A stretch of DNA of 64,000 nt from Lactuca virosa (GCA_928212115.1 CAKMRJ010004445.1:83808752-83872751); one strand, 5' to 3'. Shown: positions 1 to 12,676, counted from the first letter of the stretch. The notes: generated by a model not told the origin, from the sequence alone. Numbers and translations: made by a program.

Positions 1-1
1 A

Positions 2-174
2 AATAATGTGTTGCATATTGATTCGTCCAATAGTTTGGACAAAGCATCCTTGTGGCATTGTCGTCTTGGACATGTCAACAAGAAGCGCATAGGCCAACTC
101 CAAAAGGCTAGAGTGTTAGAGTCGTTCGAATTAAAGTCGGATGAAACTTGCGAATCTTGTTAGCTTGGAAAGAT
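2..174 (+). pseudogene. Copia A GAG-pre-integrase (HHCC) fragment
   Basis: Reading from base 2 gives LWHCRLGHVNKKRIGQL and, further on, CESC: the H-X-H and C-X2-C of the zinc-binding domain that precedes copia integrase. A TAG at 161-163 stands where the family usually has Leu, right after the last Cys. The frame is cut at 174 by N1 and resumes near 7872 with TKSPF, the normal continuation of this motif. Upstream gag and protease are outside the window. Confidence 0.85.
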
Positions 175-979
175 TGATGGGTTTTGAGCACTACATCAAT
201 CCTATGGTGTACATGCATAACCTAAAGCTTTGGATCTAGGTTGTCTAATGAACATGCAATAATAATCCAAAGCTCATAAACCCTAGATCTAGCATACAAT
301 ACTTGAATTAACATATGAATTAGGGTTAGATCTTCCTTGATTGTTATGTAGCAATAACAATCACAATTCCTTTTGATCTTGACCTTTGAAAGCTTAGTGC
401 CTCAAATGTTGCACCTCTAATGGAGTCACAATCACTATGAGCAACAAGATGACCTAGGAGAATGAGGAGGAGCACCAAAACGTCCAAGAACCCTTAGGGA
501 TTACTTCACCACGTTTTTGGGGCCTTAGGGGTTCCTTATATAGGTAGGCTATTAGGGTTTCAACTAGGAAACCTTAATTTGACTGCTTAGGCCCTAAGCA
601 GCCTATGGACTCCCTCCTTAGAGCCCTTGGACGAATTCTTATGGGTTTCCCCATAGATTTCGTTTACTCCAACGTCTATGGAGTCCATTAGCCCATTTAT
701 GCAACCATCTTATAATTACCCAATCAGCCCCCTTTATTTAATTAATCACTTTTAGCCACAAAATCAATTCTTATTAATTATTGCCTAATATTAATTAAAC
801 AATATGATTTCTCTTTTAATATATTATTCATATAATATATTAATAAATCATAATTAAATACTCTTTCTCCTTAGTTCATCCTATCAGTTGATATGGTGAA
901 GGCAACCCAAAAGGACCATGCTCACAATCGGGTCAAGTACATATCAAAATAGTTATGGGCTTAGACACCTAATCCAACA
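175..979 (-). repeat. N1 3' LTR (left copy)
   Basis: Minus-strand reading starts TGTTGGATTAGG and ends ACCCATCA, so TG...CA ends are present. A TATA box (TATATAAG on the minus strand) lies at plus 535-542. It shares the TGTTGGATTAGGTGTCTAA-type start and the tract with CAAGTACATA and GGGTTGCCTTCACC with the LTRs of A and N2. Confidence 0.88.
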
Positions 980-990
980 GTCTCCCACTT
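980..990 (-). promoter_or_regulatory. N1 polypurine tract
   Basis: The minus strand reads AAGTGGGAGAC directly against the 3' LTR. It matches A's tract at 42955-42966 and fixes N1 on the minus strand. Confidence 0.8.
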
Positions 991-2030
991 GGATAAGTGT
1001 AATAACTATATTACGTATGATTTCGGAGCCTGATTAGCTATCATAGCTTTCAAAAGCCGTTGTCGAACTCTGATCTTATCGAGAACGTGTCCTTTAGATA
1101 AGGATCATATATTCCTCCATTCTAGATATTGTATAGACATGAGACATGGATTATAATCATTCTCTCAGTCTATGTGTTGTTTCCCGATTTCCGATTTATG
1201 ACTACTAATAGTAGACTACAATCGAACACATAAACTCAGTCCCGGCTTGGTCAAGCACTTAGGGTGTCATCACTAAATCATCGAGGGGCCCACAGATATC
1301 TCTTTTACCCCACTTTGGGTAAAAGGAATGGATAAACTTTGACTCAATGCTCACTTGTACCTACACATCAAATAACACACAACAATATGTTTTATAAGAC
1401 CAAGTTACTGGTGCGTTTACATATTATCAATGTGCAATCGACTTGCAGAATACAACTCACACGTCTCGGTTTCAAAAATATAAGATATTATCATCTCACC
1501 AATCACTCGTGAGAAAACCCATGAAGCAATCCAAGTGAGCGTGGGTTTAATCCAATACTCTAATATTATAGGAGCACTCAAGAACCCTGCAACAAACTTT
1601 TGCTATGTCTAATACACTTAAGACAATCTACAAACCAATTCATGACAATCTTCTTTCATACCTACTCCCAAAGTATGAGCGACTGTGGATGGTTTGAATA
1701 ATCTTATTATTCGGGAAGTCAAAACATGCAAAGTGAAACACAAGAATAATCGAATCCATTATGGCCCCAAACTTTTGAGTATAAATAGAACTCCTTTTAT
1801 TTAGTCACCATATTGATTACACATTATTCATTATATAATGTTTCAGATAATCAACTTATTACTTGAATTATAACAGCAGCTGTCCCATGCACCAAGCATG
1901 CACATTCTGTTTACCTATGGTCCATACTTTGTGAAATAGATCAATTTAACACATTTCCAATGAAACTCATTTCACAACTCCTAATCCTTATCATTAGTGT
2001 AAGAATACAAAATTCTCGCCACTACTAGAA
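991..2030 (-). other. N1 3' UTR, homologous to the 3' UTR of A
   Basis: On the minus strand this stretch aligns by eye with 42099-42954 of A: a shared AATAAAAGG tract, then TTTGACTTCC..AATAATAAGATTATTCAAAC, then tracts about sun-spaced phrases such as GGATTAAACCCACGCTCAC and TTCACGAGTGATTG-like segments. I see no coding content. The match is the main reason to place N1 and A in one family. Confidence 0.65.
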
Positions 2031-4752
2031 CATGTTAAATTGTAACATTTTATGCAACGGTCCTTTCGTAATGTCACAGCACCAAAGCCACCAAGACTTT
2101 GCCAATGATATTACAAAGTGCTCTATTGGATATTGTTACAAGACAATTCCATAGATGTGAAGTCTTACAGTCAAAGTACATTCCTTTGAACATCTTTCTT
2201 GCATAAAAGTTTCGAATCTAGACATAGATTCTCGATATCCAACTCCCAATACGGAAACATTTCCATATTTGCCATACGACAACTCATTATTAATAGAATC
2301 ATATCTAATCATAATAATGCCATTATGGTCCATTCGTTACTATACTTCCAACTGCCCACAAGTGACCAATCCTTGGCGAACCTTAGATTGTACTTGACAG
2401 TTGTTTAATTATTTTAGTCAAATCCGGTTCTAGTCCCTTTTCCTTCTTGATGCCCTAGGCATTTGGAAAATTTTAGAACGGTCGAATATCACAGCATATG
2501 CAATCGATCCTATACCCGAAGCGTTGGACACGATTCATAATGAAAAACGTGATACTTTATCAGTTCCTTGCTATGATATTGCCATATATTGAATCCTTTT
2601 AAGTTGAATCTTTTCAACATAACATCCATATATGTCTTTTGACTAAATTTGATTAAAATTTCTCGATCCAAGCTTTTAGATTTCAAAACGAAGTATAATA
2701 TTCTCTCCCTTAATTATAGCAAAACATCTTTTCAACCTTTGCAACTTTGCAAAGTGAAACTTTTGGTTTCTATAATTAATATTGCCAACTTGCAATACTT
2801 AAAATAATAATCATGCTCCCACTAACATGATAATTATCTCCATGTCATCATAACGTTTATGCTCCCACTAGCTTTGACACATATTCAGAAAACATTTGGA
2901 CTTCTTGAAATCAATACTTATTAACTTCCAAAGTTCATATCTCTAATATGATATGCTTCGATAAGCCTTTATCTAAGCTTCTCAACCTCACACACCTTTC
3001 ATTAGAAGGCTTATATGTGTGTCTAAACAATTTAAGCACTTATAGAAATAAGTATTAAATGTTTAAACTAATTGCTAAATCTCACAATTCGAACTATGAA
3101 GAGGGATGTCGTAATCATAATCAAATTTGAGAACGCAATTTACACAATCGCTATCTCCTTAAAATCTTCCTAGTGAAAGTGTTTCCTCACAATCATTTTC
3201 ATGATGGAGAGAAACCTTATGACACTTTAGATTTTATGGTGTATGTGCTCTTATCCATGTGAATTTTTCATAACAATAATCATAAGATAATGTTTGTGTC
3301 AAATCCAAACTCTTATGGACAGAACTTGTTCATTCTTAATTTCTTGCCATCAAGGGTCCTACCATTGCTTCCAAAGTTATTTAGCAGCTCACCAATACTA
3401 GTCAACGTACTTTCATTGAACAAGGTGCTTGCCCTTATGCAGTCAATTGAGAACTCGTAGAACTCATATGCATAAGTAACTTTACTGGAATGGCATAGAA
3501 ATCAAAAATTTGTCGACACGATAGGTTACAAACCTCAAGTCACGCACCAGTGTCTAATAGGTTTACTCTTGATTAGTTCTTGAACCTTTTTTCAAGATCA
3601 TTTAGACTCCCACTGACCTCTTCACATATAAGATTCTCTTGTCAAGAAATATTTCATGACAAACAAATATTCAAGATTTAGTGCGGATTCTTATCAAGAC
3701 AAACTACTACACACAATTGGTCTTAGTCGGTCTTTGTCTTATCCAAGACATCACAACTTACCAATTTCAAACGTGCAAGAGTAAGAAAAAGCAATTTTCT
3801 GTTTCACATTTGATGAGTGTGTTAAAACTTATTAAGATGTGTCACTCAAGTCACGATTTTGGAGTATGACTCTAAGACTTGATTTTGGAACGAAGTATGA
3901 TTCACCTTTTGATTTAACCATTTCAACAATTTCTGATTCCTCTTCTTAGCCATACAGGTGCACTATGGTTTACCTAGAGGATCAATTGTGATATGGTTTC
4001 ATAATCGATAAGACGATCAAAAAACATGATACAAAAGTACTCTCCCTTCTTTCCAGATTGGAGAAACTTTTATTTTTCTGCCTAATTGATTCTTCTTATT
4101 TGTTGTGCTATTATTGAGACTTTTCAATAATTCAGAAATTATACTTAATCTTGTAAGCATAACCATATTTACTAGACTTTTAGTAAATCATGACGAATAG
4201 TCTTATTGTTATTTGTGGTGGACTTAACCAGTGCACAAAATTGTGTTCTAGTCCTTTAGTCCTTTACTTGACTCACATACTAGTGTGATCAAGGAATTAG
4301 TCTTAATTTGCTAAGTACCAAGATTTCCATACATTACATGATTCAAATCATATGATTCCAAGCTTCTATCCAATTGAGACTTAGGTGATGGGAATCTTTC
4401 CTTACTTAGAATAATTATGACACTACCATAAATAACATAACTAACAACCACATCCACTTAATATTGCTTCCAATAGAAACACACAAGCATCAATTTTCAT
4501 AAATAACATTGCAAGGATATATATAAATAAGACAAAACTCAAAATTAATTTATTTAAAAAAAGGTGCGGAAAAACTTGTCCTTACAATTCAAATTCAAAC
4601 GAAGACTATGTTATTACATATTCCTAAGCAATCTATCATAACTCTAAGTAGCAGCTTAAAATCCAATCATCCAATCATGCGATCGAAATCCATTTCTTCG
4701 CGATCTGACTCAACTCACTTCTTCCTTTAAGCTTCCTTTCTTTTCTTCGATC
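2031..4752 (-). other. N1 central segment of unknown content, where pol would be
   Basis: I see no integrase, RT or RNase H motif on either strand. N2 carries the same segment (10839-13103 and 15336-16918). Shared marks include a GGATGTCGTAATCATAATC phrase (3106 in N1; 12532 and 13057 in N2) and a tract near 2136-2333 whose N2 counterpart lies near 12000-12150. Only short, non-matching ORFs occur, so it is either decayed beyond recognition or non-coding. Confidence 0.5.
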
Positions 4753-4841
4753 CTACAAAACATCAAAATGTAATCTTATCACATCATGTATTAAGAATAA
4801 AAAATATAGAAAACTTACTAGAGTTAGATAGTGGATTTTAC
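4753..4841 (-). other. Predicted 89-nt intron at the 3' end of N1 gag
   Basis: The minus strand reads GCTTCAG|GTAAAATCC ... GATGTTTTGTAG|GATCGAAG. The segment is AT-rich and of normal plant intron length. If read through, gag ends at the TAG of the acceptor. If removed, the frame runs on as SASG-SKKRKE. N2 has the same intron at 16919-17005. Confidence 0.55.
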
Positions 4842-5516
4842 CTGAAGCAGAGTCATACATCTTGACTTTCCCATCTCTTAGATCTCTCAGGTAGTCAACG
4901 CAGCTTCGTAACCAATGCCCCCCCCTCTTTTGGCAGTAAAAACATATGGATTCTTCTGGAATGGTACACGGTACTATCTCAGACTCAGCCTTTCCCTTCT
5001 GTAGAGAAAACTTTTCTGGACTTCCAATGTTGCCATTTACCATAGAAGGTTGGGATATTGATTTACCAGAGAAATTTGCTCGACCAGTGCACCAAATCAT
5101 TGTTGATTCAACAGCAATAAGCAAATAAGTGAAATCAATGAGGGTCACGTCATGTTCCATCATATAGTACTCTCTAACATACTTACCATATAAATCGGGA
5201 AGTGAGTGAAGAACCAAGTCAACACCCTACTTCTCCGAGACATCGATGCCCAACATTCCCAATCTATCAATATTAAACTTCATATCCAAGACATGAGCGC
5301 ATATCGACTTTCCATCTTCGTGTCTTTTCGTCAACAGGGCTTGAGTGACCTTGAACTTTTCAAGTCTTCGAACACGTGGGTCGGGGAGAATTATTGGAGG
5401 AGGTGGAGGAAGTGAAGAATGATTTCCATTTCCACAATCCAATCGTGGAACATCATCTTCAAGTGGAAAACTTTTCCAACGGATTCAGGAAGACCATAGT
5501 TGTCAGACTTTGACAT
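4842..5516 (-). pseudogene. N1 gag (copia-type, CCHC knuckle), broken
   Basis: The start at 5516 (MSKSDNYGLPES) matches N2's MSGSDDYGLPKS. Recognisable copia gag parts follow: KSICAHVLDMKFNIDRLG, then DLVLHSLPDLY, then a knuckle region CFYCQKRGGHWLRSC with one residue more than the CX2CX4HX4C spacing, then a basic DLRDGKVK tail into the intron. A frameshift lies near 5460, a TAG lies at 5227-5229 where the family has Leu, and there is an extra Gly in the knuckle. Gag would coat and package the RNA. No protease or pol follows. Confidence 0.75.
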
Positions 5517-7049
5517 CTACAAAACGGGAGAAAATTCAAGATAGTCGATTGAGTCCTTAATAAAACACCCAAATGAGATATTAAGGCTAGTAACCAACAC
5601 AATATTCTACAATTCGGAAGAGGGATGCCGTAATCCAAATTGCAGAACATTTGAAGGTAGGTAAATGACGATTTACCAATTTCCACGATGAAAAAACAAA
5701 AAGGAAATTTAGGTTTTAAATGAATTGAAACTCCTAAATCTTTTTGAGATTCATTGAACTTTTTAATGGCATGTTTAAATCTCGATTATGCCCTTCAAGT
5801 TTGTGACTGAGATACCAAGGATCACAAAAAAGGTGTGGATAACCATGCAAATATAGATGGTGCCCCCAAAGTTACAGTCACCTAATCGATGTGCCGGTTT
5901 ACCACACATGCTCCATCGATCTATGACAAACACCGAGTCACCCTTTTCCACCTTTGCTTAGAGCCCAATTAGTGTGCCGGTTAACCACACACGCTCCACT
6001 AAAGTCTTAGCAAGGGTACAAAGTGTAATTTCATGGCATAGAACCAACTCCACATTTTTCCTAAAGTAACTAAGATTTGGGAATTTATAAAAGTGTTTAG
6101 TTACTTCGTACTTCATTATACTTATAATGGAAGGTTGCGTCCTATCCTACCCGTTCGGATAACGACCCTGCACTAGTCAAGAGTGCGGTGGGTAAGAGTG
6201 GATACACAATGACGGTCATTTTACAGGCCGCTTCCTTAAACACCCCTTATAGACCAGCTTCGTGAATGAGGCCTACTAACGGTAAGACTAGCTCTTTACT
6301 TATACATATATAATATTAGACTTTTAATTTTATATAAAGTATAAGGGTGTATTTTACACTTTTAAAATACCAGGTGGTTTAATTTAATAAATTGTACCTT
6401 TTAATTTAATTAAATATAAACCATATCATTATGGATTTTTTTAACTCTCTTTTAATTATACACTTAATTAATTTAATAAAACCATGAGGGTGTAATTTGA
6501 ACTTTTCAAAAAACTAGGGTTTTAGAATTTAACATTTAGAAATTAGAACTTTTAATCAAAAATTTTAAATTCCAAAACTTGAGGACAAGTTTTGAAACTT
6601 TTCAAACTATCTAGATCAAATTACAAATAATTCAATTAATCAATTAATTTGGTGATTATCTAAATATGACCTAATTCAATTTCTTGCAAGATAATCCATC
6701 AAATAAATCAAATAAATCAAGTTTATCACATAAGGCAATGATTATCTAATTAATTTGACAATTATCTACTATTTTGGTAAGGATAATCACATAATATCAA
6801 TAAAAATCGGATTTTATCAATAAAAAAATATTTTTGGTAATTATCCCAAGCCAAAACAGCTCAAAATCTCGAAAAATCTGGCATCTGACCCTCCGACTCG
6901 TCGAGCCAACATTGGAATCATCGAGTTGCCAGTGAACTCGACCAGTTCAACTATGGACTCGGCGAGTCCAGGCTCCAGATCCACGATTTTTCGATTTCCA
7001 TCTTTGAATAATCATGTAAAGCATCAAATACATCAAACAAACAGCTTAG
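5517..7049 (-). other. N1 5' leader
   Basis: Untranslated stretch between primer site and gag. It holds two copies of an imperfect palindrome with the plus-strand core GTGCCGGTTAACCACAC or close variants (5890-5906 and 5972-5988). Close to the primer site lies a cluster of hyphenated palindromes, the best being GGACTC-GGC-GAGTCC at 6955-6969, with decayed versions at 6893-6907 and around 6918-6945. Otherwise AT-rich with no ORF. Confidence 0.6.
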
Positions 7050-7061
7050 GCTCTGATACCA
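7050..7061 (-). promoter_or_regulatory. N1 primer-binding site (tRNA-iMet)
   Basis: The minus strand reads TGGTATCAGAGC, the perfect complement of the plant initiator-Met tRNA 3' end, one base from the LTR. Confidence 0.9.
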
Positions 7062-7062
7062 C

Positions 7063-7866
7063 TGATGGGTTTTGAGCACTACATCAATCATATTGTGTAC
7101 ATGCAAACCCTAAAGCTTTGGATCTAGTTTGTCTAATAAACATGCAATAATCATCCAAAGATCATAAACCCTAGATCTAGCATACAATAATCGAATTAAC
7201 ATATGAATTAGGGTTTAGATCTTACCTTGATTGTTATGTAGCAATAACAATCACAATTCCTTTTGATCTTGACCTTTGAAAGCTTAGTGCCTCAAATGTT
7301 GCACCTCTAATGGAGTCACAAACACCATGAGCAACAAGATGTCCTAGGAGAAGGAGGAGGAGCACCAAAACGTCGAAGAACCCTTAGGGATTACTTCCCA
7401 TGTTTTTGGGGCCTTAGGGGTTCCTTTTACAGGTAGGCTATTAGGGTTTCAACTAGGAACCCTAATTTGACTGCTTAGGCCCTCAGCAGCCTATGGACTC
7501 CCTCCTTAGAGGCCTAGGACGAATTCTTATGGGTTTCCCCATAGATTTCGTCCACTCCAACATCTATGGAGTCCATTAGCCCATTTATGCAACTATCTTA
7601 TAATTACACAATCAGTCCCCTTTATTTAATTAATCTCTTTTAGCCAAAAAATTAATTCTTATTAATTATTAACTAATATTAATTAAACAACATGATTTCT
7701 CTTTTAATATATTATTCATATAATATATTAATAAATCATAATTAATTCTCTTTCTCCTTAGTTCATCCTATCAGTTGCTATTGTGAAGGCAACCCAAAAG
7801 GACCATGATCACAATCGGGTCAAGTACATATCAAAATAGTTATGGGCTTAGACACCTAATCCAACA
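7063..7866 (-). repeat. N1 5' LTR (right copy), TATA box lost
   Basis: Nearly the same as 175-979. At the TATA position the minus strand reads TGTAAAAG instead of TATATAAG. Since this is the 5' LTR in N1's orientation, its promoter is probably dead. Confidence 0.88.
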
Positions 7867-10225
7867 AATATGACCAAGTCACCCTTCGCTGGTATTTGTG
7901 AAAGGCGTGAGGGTTTGTTAAATCTCATACACACAGATTTGTGTGGACCCTTCAGAATCGCCACACGGGATGCTAACCGCTTCTATGTGACTTTTATTGA
8001 TGATTACAGCTGATATGGATATATCTACTTAATCAAGCGTAATTCAGAAGCCTTTGAAAAGTTCAAAGAGTTTAAAGAAGAAGTGGAGAATCAACTGGGC
8101 AGGAAGATCAATATGTTCCGATCCGATCGGGGTGGTGAGTATCATAGTATCGAGTTCCAATACTATCTTAAGGAATGTGGAATTGTTTCACAATTGACTC
8201 CACCTAGGACACCACAACTTAATGGTCTCGTTGAGAGGCGCAATCGAACCTTGTTGGACATGGTTCGTTCCATGATGAGTCGAGCTTCGTTACCTATATC
8301 ATTCTAGGGGTATGCCTTAAAGACTGCCGCCTATATCCTTAATCTAGTCCCAATTAAGAAAGTTGCCAAAACACCTCACGAGATGTGGACAAGGAAAGTT
8401 CCCTCATTAGCACACATGAAGTTTTGGGGTTGCGAGGCTCTCGTGAGACGCGAGACTCACGACAAGATCAAACCTCATCGTGAACACTATATTTTCATCG
8501 GCTACCCACATAAATCCTTTCGATATCTCTTTTATTAACCGAGTGACAATGTTGTCTTCGTTGCAAGGAGAGGAGTCTTTTGCGATAGAGAACTCATAGG
8601 CCAAGGGGACAGTGGGAGGCAAATTTACCTTGAAGAGCTTCAAAAGTCGAGCTGTGAAGGAACCTCAAACACTAGCAATCAACCTGAGGAGGAAACTCCT
8701 GTTGAACAAATTGACGAGTCCGTACCGTTGAGTCGTTCCAGTAGAGTTAGAGTTCCACCTAAATTTTATGGTTTCCATATTACTACTAAGGGTGATACAT
8801 TTATCAGTGATAATACACTGGTAAATTTGGATGAACCTAACAACTACAATGAAGCCATGGCAGGCCCCGAGTCTGCAAATTGGAAAGAGACAATGGACAG
8901 CGAGATTCAGTCCATGTATGACAATCAAGTATGGAACTTGGTTGACAATGTACCGGATCGTAAGACAGTCGGGTGAAAATGGATCTTCAAGAAGAAGACC
9001 GACATGGATGGGAAAGTACACACATATAATGCACGACTGGTTGCGAAGGGATTTACTCAAACTCATCGAGTTGACTATCATGAGACCTTCTCACCAGTAG
9101 CGAAGATTAAATCTATAAGGGTTATGCTGGCCATAGCTGCATTTCATGATTATAAAATATGGAAAATGGATGTGAAAACCACTTTCCTTAATGGGAAGTT
9201 GGTTGAAGATGTTTACATGAGTCATCCAGAGGGTGTTGTCAATGCAAAGTACCCTAATAGAGTGTGTTAGCTTGAGAAATCCATTTATGGATTGAAACAA
9301 GCATCTCGCAGATCGAATCGTTGTTTCGATGAGAAAATTAAAGAGTTTGGATTTTCAAGAAGCAAGGATGAGTCATGTGTGTATGTCAAGACTAGTGGGA
9401 GTATAGTTAGCTTTCTGGTGTTGTATGTGGATGACATACTTCTCAAAGGAAATGACATCGCAACTTTACAGGAGGTTAAGTCCTGGCTTCGGAAGTGTTT
9501 CGCTATGAAGGACCTTGGAGAAGCTGCTTACATCCTAGGGATAAGAATATTGAGAAACGGGAGTAAAAGGCTAATTGGACTTAGTCAAAGTACCTACTTG
9601 GACAAGGTGTTGAAAAGGTTCAACATGGAGAATTCCATGAAAGGAGACTTACCCATCCAAAGCAATACCAAATTGAGTAAGACTCATAGTCCGAGTACAG
9701 ACGCTGAGATAGATAAGATGAGTCGAGTACCATATGCTTCCGCGGTTGGCTCGATCATGTATGCTATGACTTATAGTCACCCTGATGTGCCCTTTGCTTT
9801 GAGCATGGTCAGCAGTTATCAAGGGAATCCTGGTAAAGCTGACTGGATTGCAGTAAAGTGCATTTTTAAGTATATGTAGAGGATAAGGATTGGATCCTTA
9901 CTCTCGGTGGGAGTGATGACTTAAGAGTGACAGGGTATAGTGACGCCAGTTTTCAGACCGATAGAGATAATTTCCGATCTCAGTCGGGCTGGGTATTTAC
10001 CCTGAATGGAGGAGCAATAACTTGGAAAAGTTCCAAACAGGAGATTGTATATGATTCAACGTGCAAATCAGAGTACGTAGCAGCAAGCGAAGCGTCGAAG
10101 TAGGCGATATGGCTAAAGAACTTCATTGGAGACCTTGGAGTTGTACCAACTACAAAGGAGCCTATAGAGATTTTATGTGACAATGAGGGTGCAGTTTCCT
10201 TAACCAAGGAACCAAGGGATCATGG
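7867..10225 (+). pseudogene. Copia A integrase, reverse transcriptase and RNase H, decayed
   Basis: Integrase: HTDLCGPF (first Asp), RSDRGGEY (second Asp) and LNGLVERRNRTLL (Glu) keep the DDE triad at about 7930-8300. RT: WKMDVKTTFLNGKLVEDVYM and the YVDDILL catalytic box at about 9130-9450. RNase H: SEYVAASEA and CDNEGAVSL, up to the N2 insertion at 10225. Stops: TGA 8011, TAG 8305, TAA 8536, TGA 8974, TAG 9268, TAG 9877, TAG 10101; a 1-nt loss lies near 9888. Several stops replace Trp or Gln codons by transitions, which fits deamination of a methylated copy. Confidence 0.9.
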
Positions 10226-10827
10226 TGAAGGGTTTTGAGCATTTTAACACTCCTATGGTGTACATGCAACCCTAGAAACATTGGATCTATGTTTTCTCTA
10301 AAATACATGCAAATAAGAAACTGCACACAACTTGGAAAACTTGGGAGAATAGTATGCACACTTAGAAATCGGCCCACCCTTGGTTTTCCTCACACACTAA
10401 TGTCATTTCATGTGCCAAGGACCTCTTTATATAGTGTGGTGGATTAGGGTTACATCCATGTAAACCCCAATACCCATGACCTTTCATTTCCATAAGATCC
10501 ATGGGTTAAAGCTCCATGGACTTTCCAAGCAAGCTTAGCCCATTGTAAACAAGCATTAGCCCACTCTATATAAATATAAGAGTCCATATTTACTTAGTTA
10601 CCTTTTGATCACTAAATTAATTCCAAATTAATTTTTGATCAATACGAATTAAATAATATGATTTCATATTAATATATTATAACTTATAATATATTAACAA
10701 ATCATAAGTATACTATTCTCAAAAGACTATCCAAATTGTTATGGTGAAGTGCAACCCAAATGGTCCATGCCGGGTCGGGTGAAGTACATCTCAAATATAG
10801 TTATGGACTTAGACACCTTATCCAACA
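10226..10827 (-). repeat. N2 3' LTR (left copy)
   Basis: 602 bp. The minus strand starts TGTTGGATAAGG and ends CCCTTCA. The TATA box (minus TATATAAA) lies at 10426-10433. Compared with the split right copy (740 bp) it lacks about 138 bp just after the ATACATGCAAAT tract near 10315. Confidence 0.88.
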
Positions 10828-10838
10828 GTGTCCCACTT
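10828..10838 (-). promoter_or_regulatory. N2 polypurine tract
   Basis: The minus strand reads AAGTGGGACAC against the LTR, as in N1 and A. Confidence 0.75.
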
Positions 10839-12607
10839 GGATAAGTCTAATAACTATAGTTGCAAGCATGACTTCAGGAACCGACCAACAATCGTAGCTC
10901 TTAAAACTCTGTTGAACTATGAAGTGCCATTTTAGATAAGTGATCATATAATCCTCTATTCTAGATATCAGCCGGACAAATACATGGAACAACGTCGTAC
11001 TTATTGTCCAACAGTTTGTTTCCCGATTTCCGATTTGTTTAACATAGAACTGAACTGAACACATCAATTTGGTTCTGACCGAGCCTGGTACATAGGTCAA
11101 AAGAAAATCATCGACGGGCCCATATATCGCTTCTAATCCTCCAATGACTAAAAGGAACATATAAACTTCGACTCATATGCGTGTTCTACTACTTGTTGAA
11201 TTATACACAAAGGCACGTTTTATAACATCAAGTTACTGATGCATTTTCGTACAATCAATGTACAACCAACTCATAGGCAACCACTCATATCTCTAGGTTT
11301 GAAGACTTATATGATATTACCGTCTCACGATCACTCGAGATAAGTTCCATGAAGTGATACAAGTGAGCATGGGTCTAATCCAATGCTCATAAATTATTTG
11401 CACTCATGAATGTTGTAGCAACTTTTACTATGTCTAACATCTTAGACATCTACAAGCCCAATTCATGATAGTCTTGATTCATACCTACTTCCAACATATG
11501 AATGACTGTGGAGAATTTAAATAACTTAGTCATTCAGAAAGAATAACCTAGCTATTCTAGAAGTCAAAACATGCAAAGTGAAACACAAGAATAATCGAAT
11601 CCAATATGGTCTCAGAACTTATGAATATAAATAAAACACCTTTTATTTATCACCATACTGATTACACATTATTCATTGCATAATGCTTCAAATAATCAAC
11701 TTAATACTTGAATTAAAACCACAGTTGTCCCATGCTCCAAGCATGTACATTATGTTTTTCTAAACGATAGTTATGCCATACTCCAAGTATGCACACTATG
11801 TTTGTCTATGATCCTTACTTTGTGAAATAGATCAATTCAACATGATTTCAATGATGCTCATTTCACAATCCCAAATATTTATTGTAAGTGTAAGAATTCC
11901 AAACTCTTGTCACTTGTTGAATGTGTTAGATTCTACACTATTATGCAATATTGTTTTGTAATGTCTAGGTACCAAGAGTCACAAAGACTTGACCATCAAT
12001 ATTACAATACATTCCACTTGAAACTATTACAAGACAATTCCAAGGTGACGAAGTCTCAAGTTCAAAGTACATTCCTTTGAACATCCTTCTTGCATAAAAG
12101 TTTCTAACTTTCTCATAGATTCTTAATATCCAACTCCCAATATGGAAAAACATTTCCATATTCCCATTTTGACTATCACTTCCGAACACGAGTCGCATCC
12201 TTTCAAAATATGTCAATATGGTTCCTCTCCAAAATTTAACACCATACTTCCAACTGTCCATGAGCAAAAAATCTTTGGTAAAGCTCAGATTGTCCTCAAC
12301 AATTGCTTACTCATTTTAGTCATATCCAATTCTAGACCTTTTCCCCTCTTAATGCCCTAGGCATTTGGAAAATTTAGAAAGGATAAATATTATAGCACAT
12401 TTAATCGATCCTATACCCAAAGCATATGGGACACGATTGATGATGTCTCACATAAAGACATGATCCTAGACCATTCTTTTGCTACAATATTTTTTATTTG
12501 CCATGTTTTCATAATTTGACTATGAAGAAGGATGTCGTAATCATAATCGAATTTTGAGAACGCAATATATATTGAATTTCCTTATGTTGAACCATTCCAA
12601 CATAAAA

Positions 12608-12676
<69 letters not shown>

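Larger units (their letters stand above)
175..7866 (-). mobile_element. Non-autonomous copia-family LTR element N1, antisense inside A
   Basis: Two LTRs of about 805 bp (175-979 and 7063-7866) bound a 6.1 kb interior. Orientation is minus: a perfect tRNA-iMet primer-binding site lies next to the right LTR and a polypurine tract next to the left one. Flanks AAGAT (170-174) and AATAT (7867-7871) form an imperfect 5 bp TSD. The interior holds a broken gag with a CCHC knuckle and a short intron, but I see no integrase, RT or RNase H. LTR ends and 3' UTR resemble those of host element A, so N1 looks like a pol-less relative moved in trans. N2 has the same plan. Confidence 0.85.

Noticed and set aside
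980..995. Primer-binding site for a plus-strand element at the left LTR of N1
   Set aside because: GTCTCCCACTTGG matches no tRNA end I know. The perfect iMet site is at the other LTR on the minus strand, so this is the polypurine tract.
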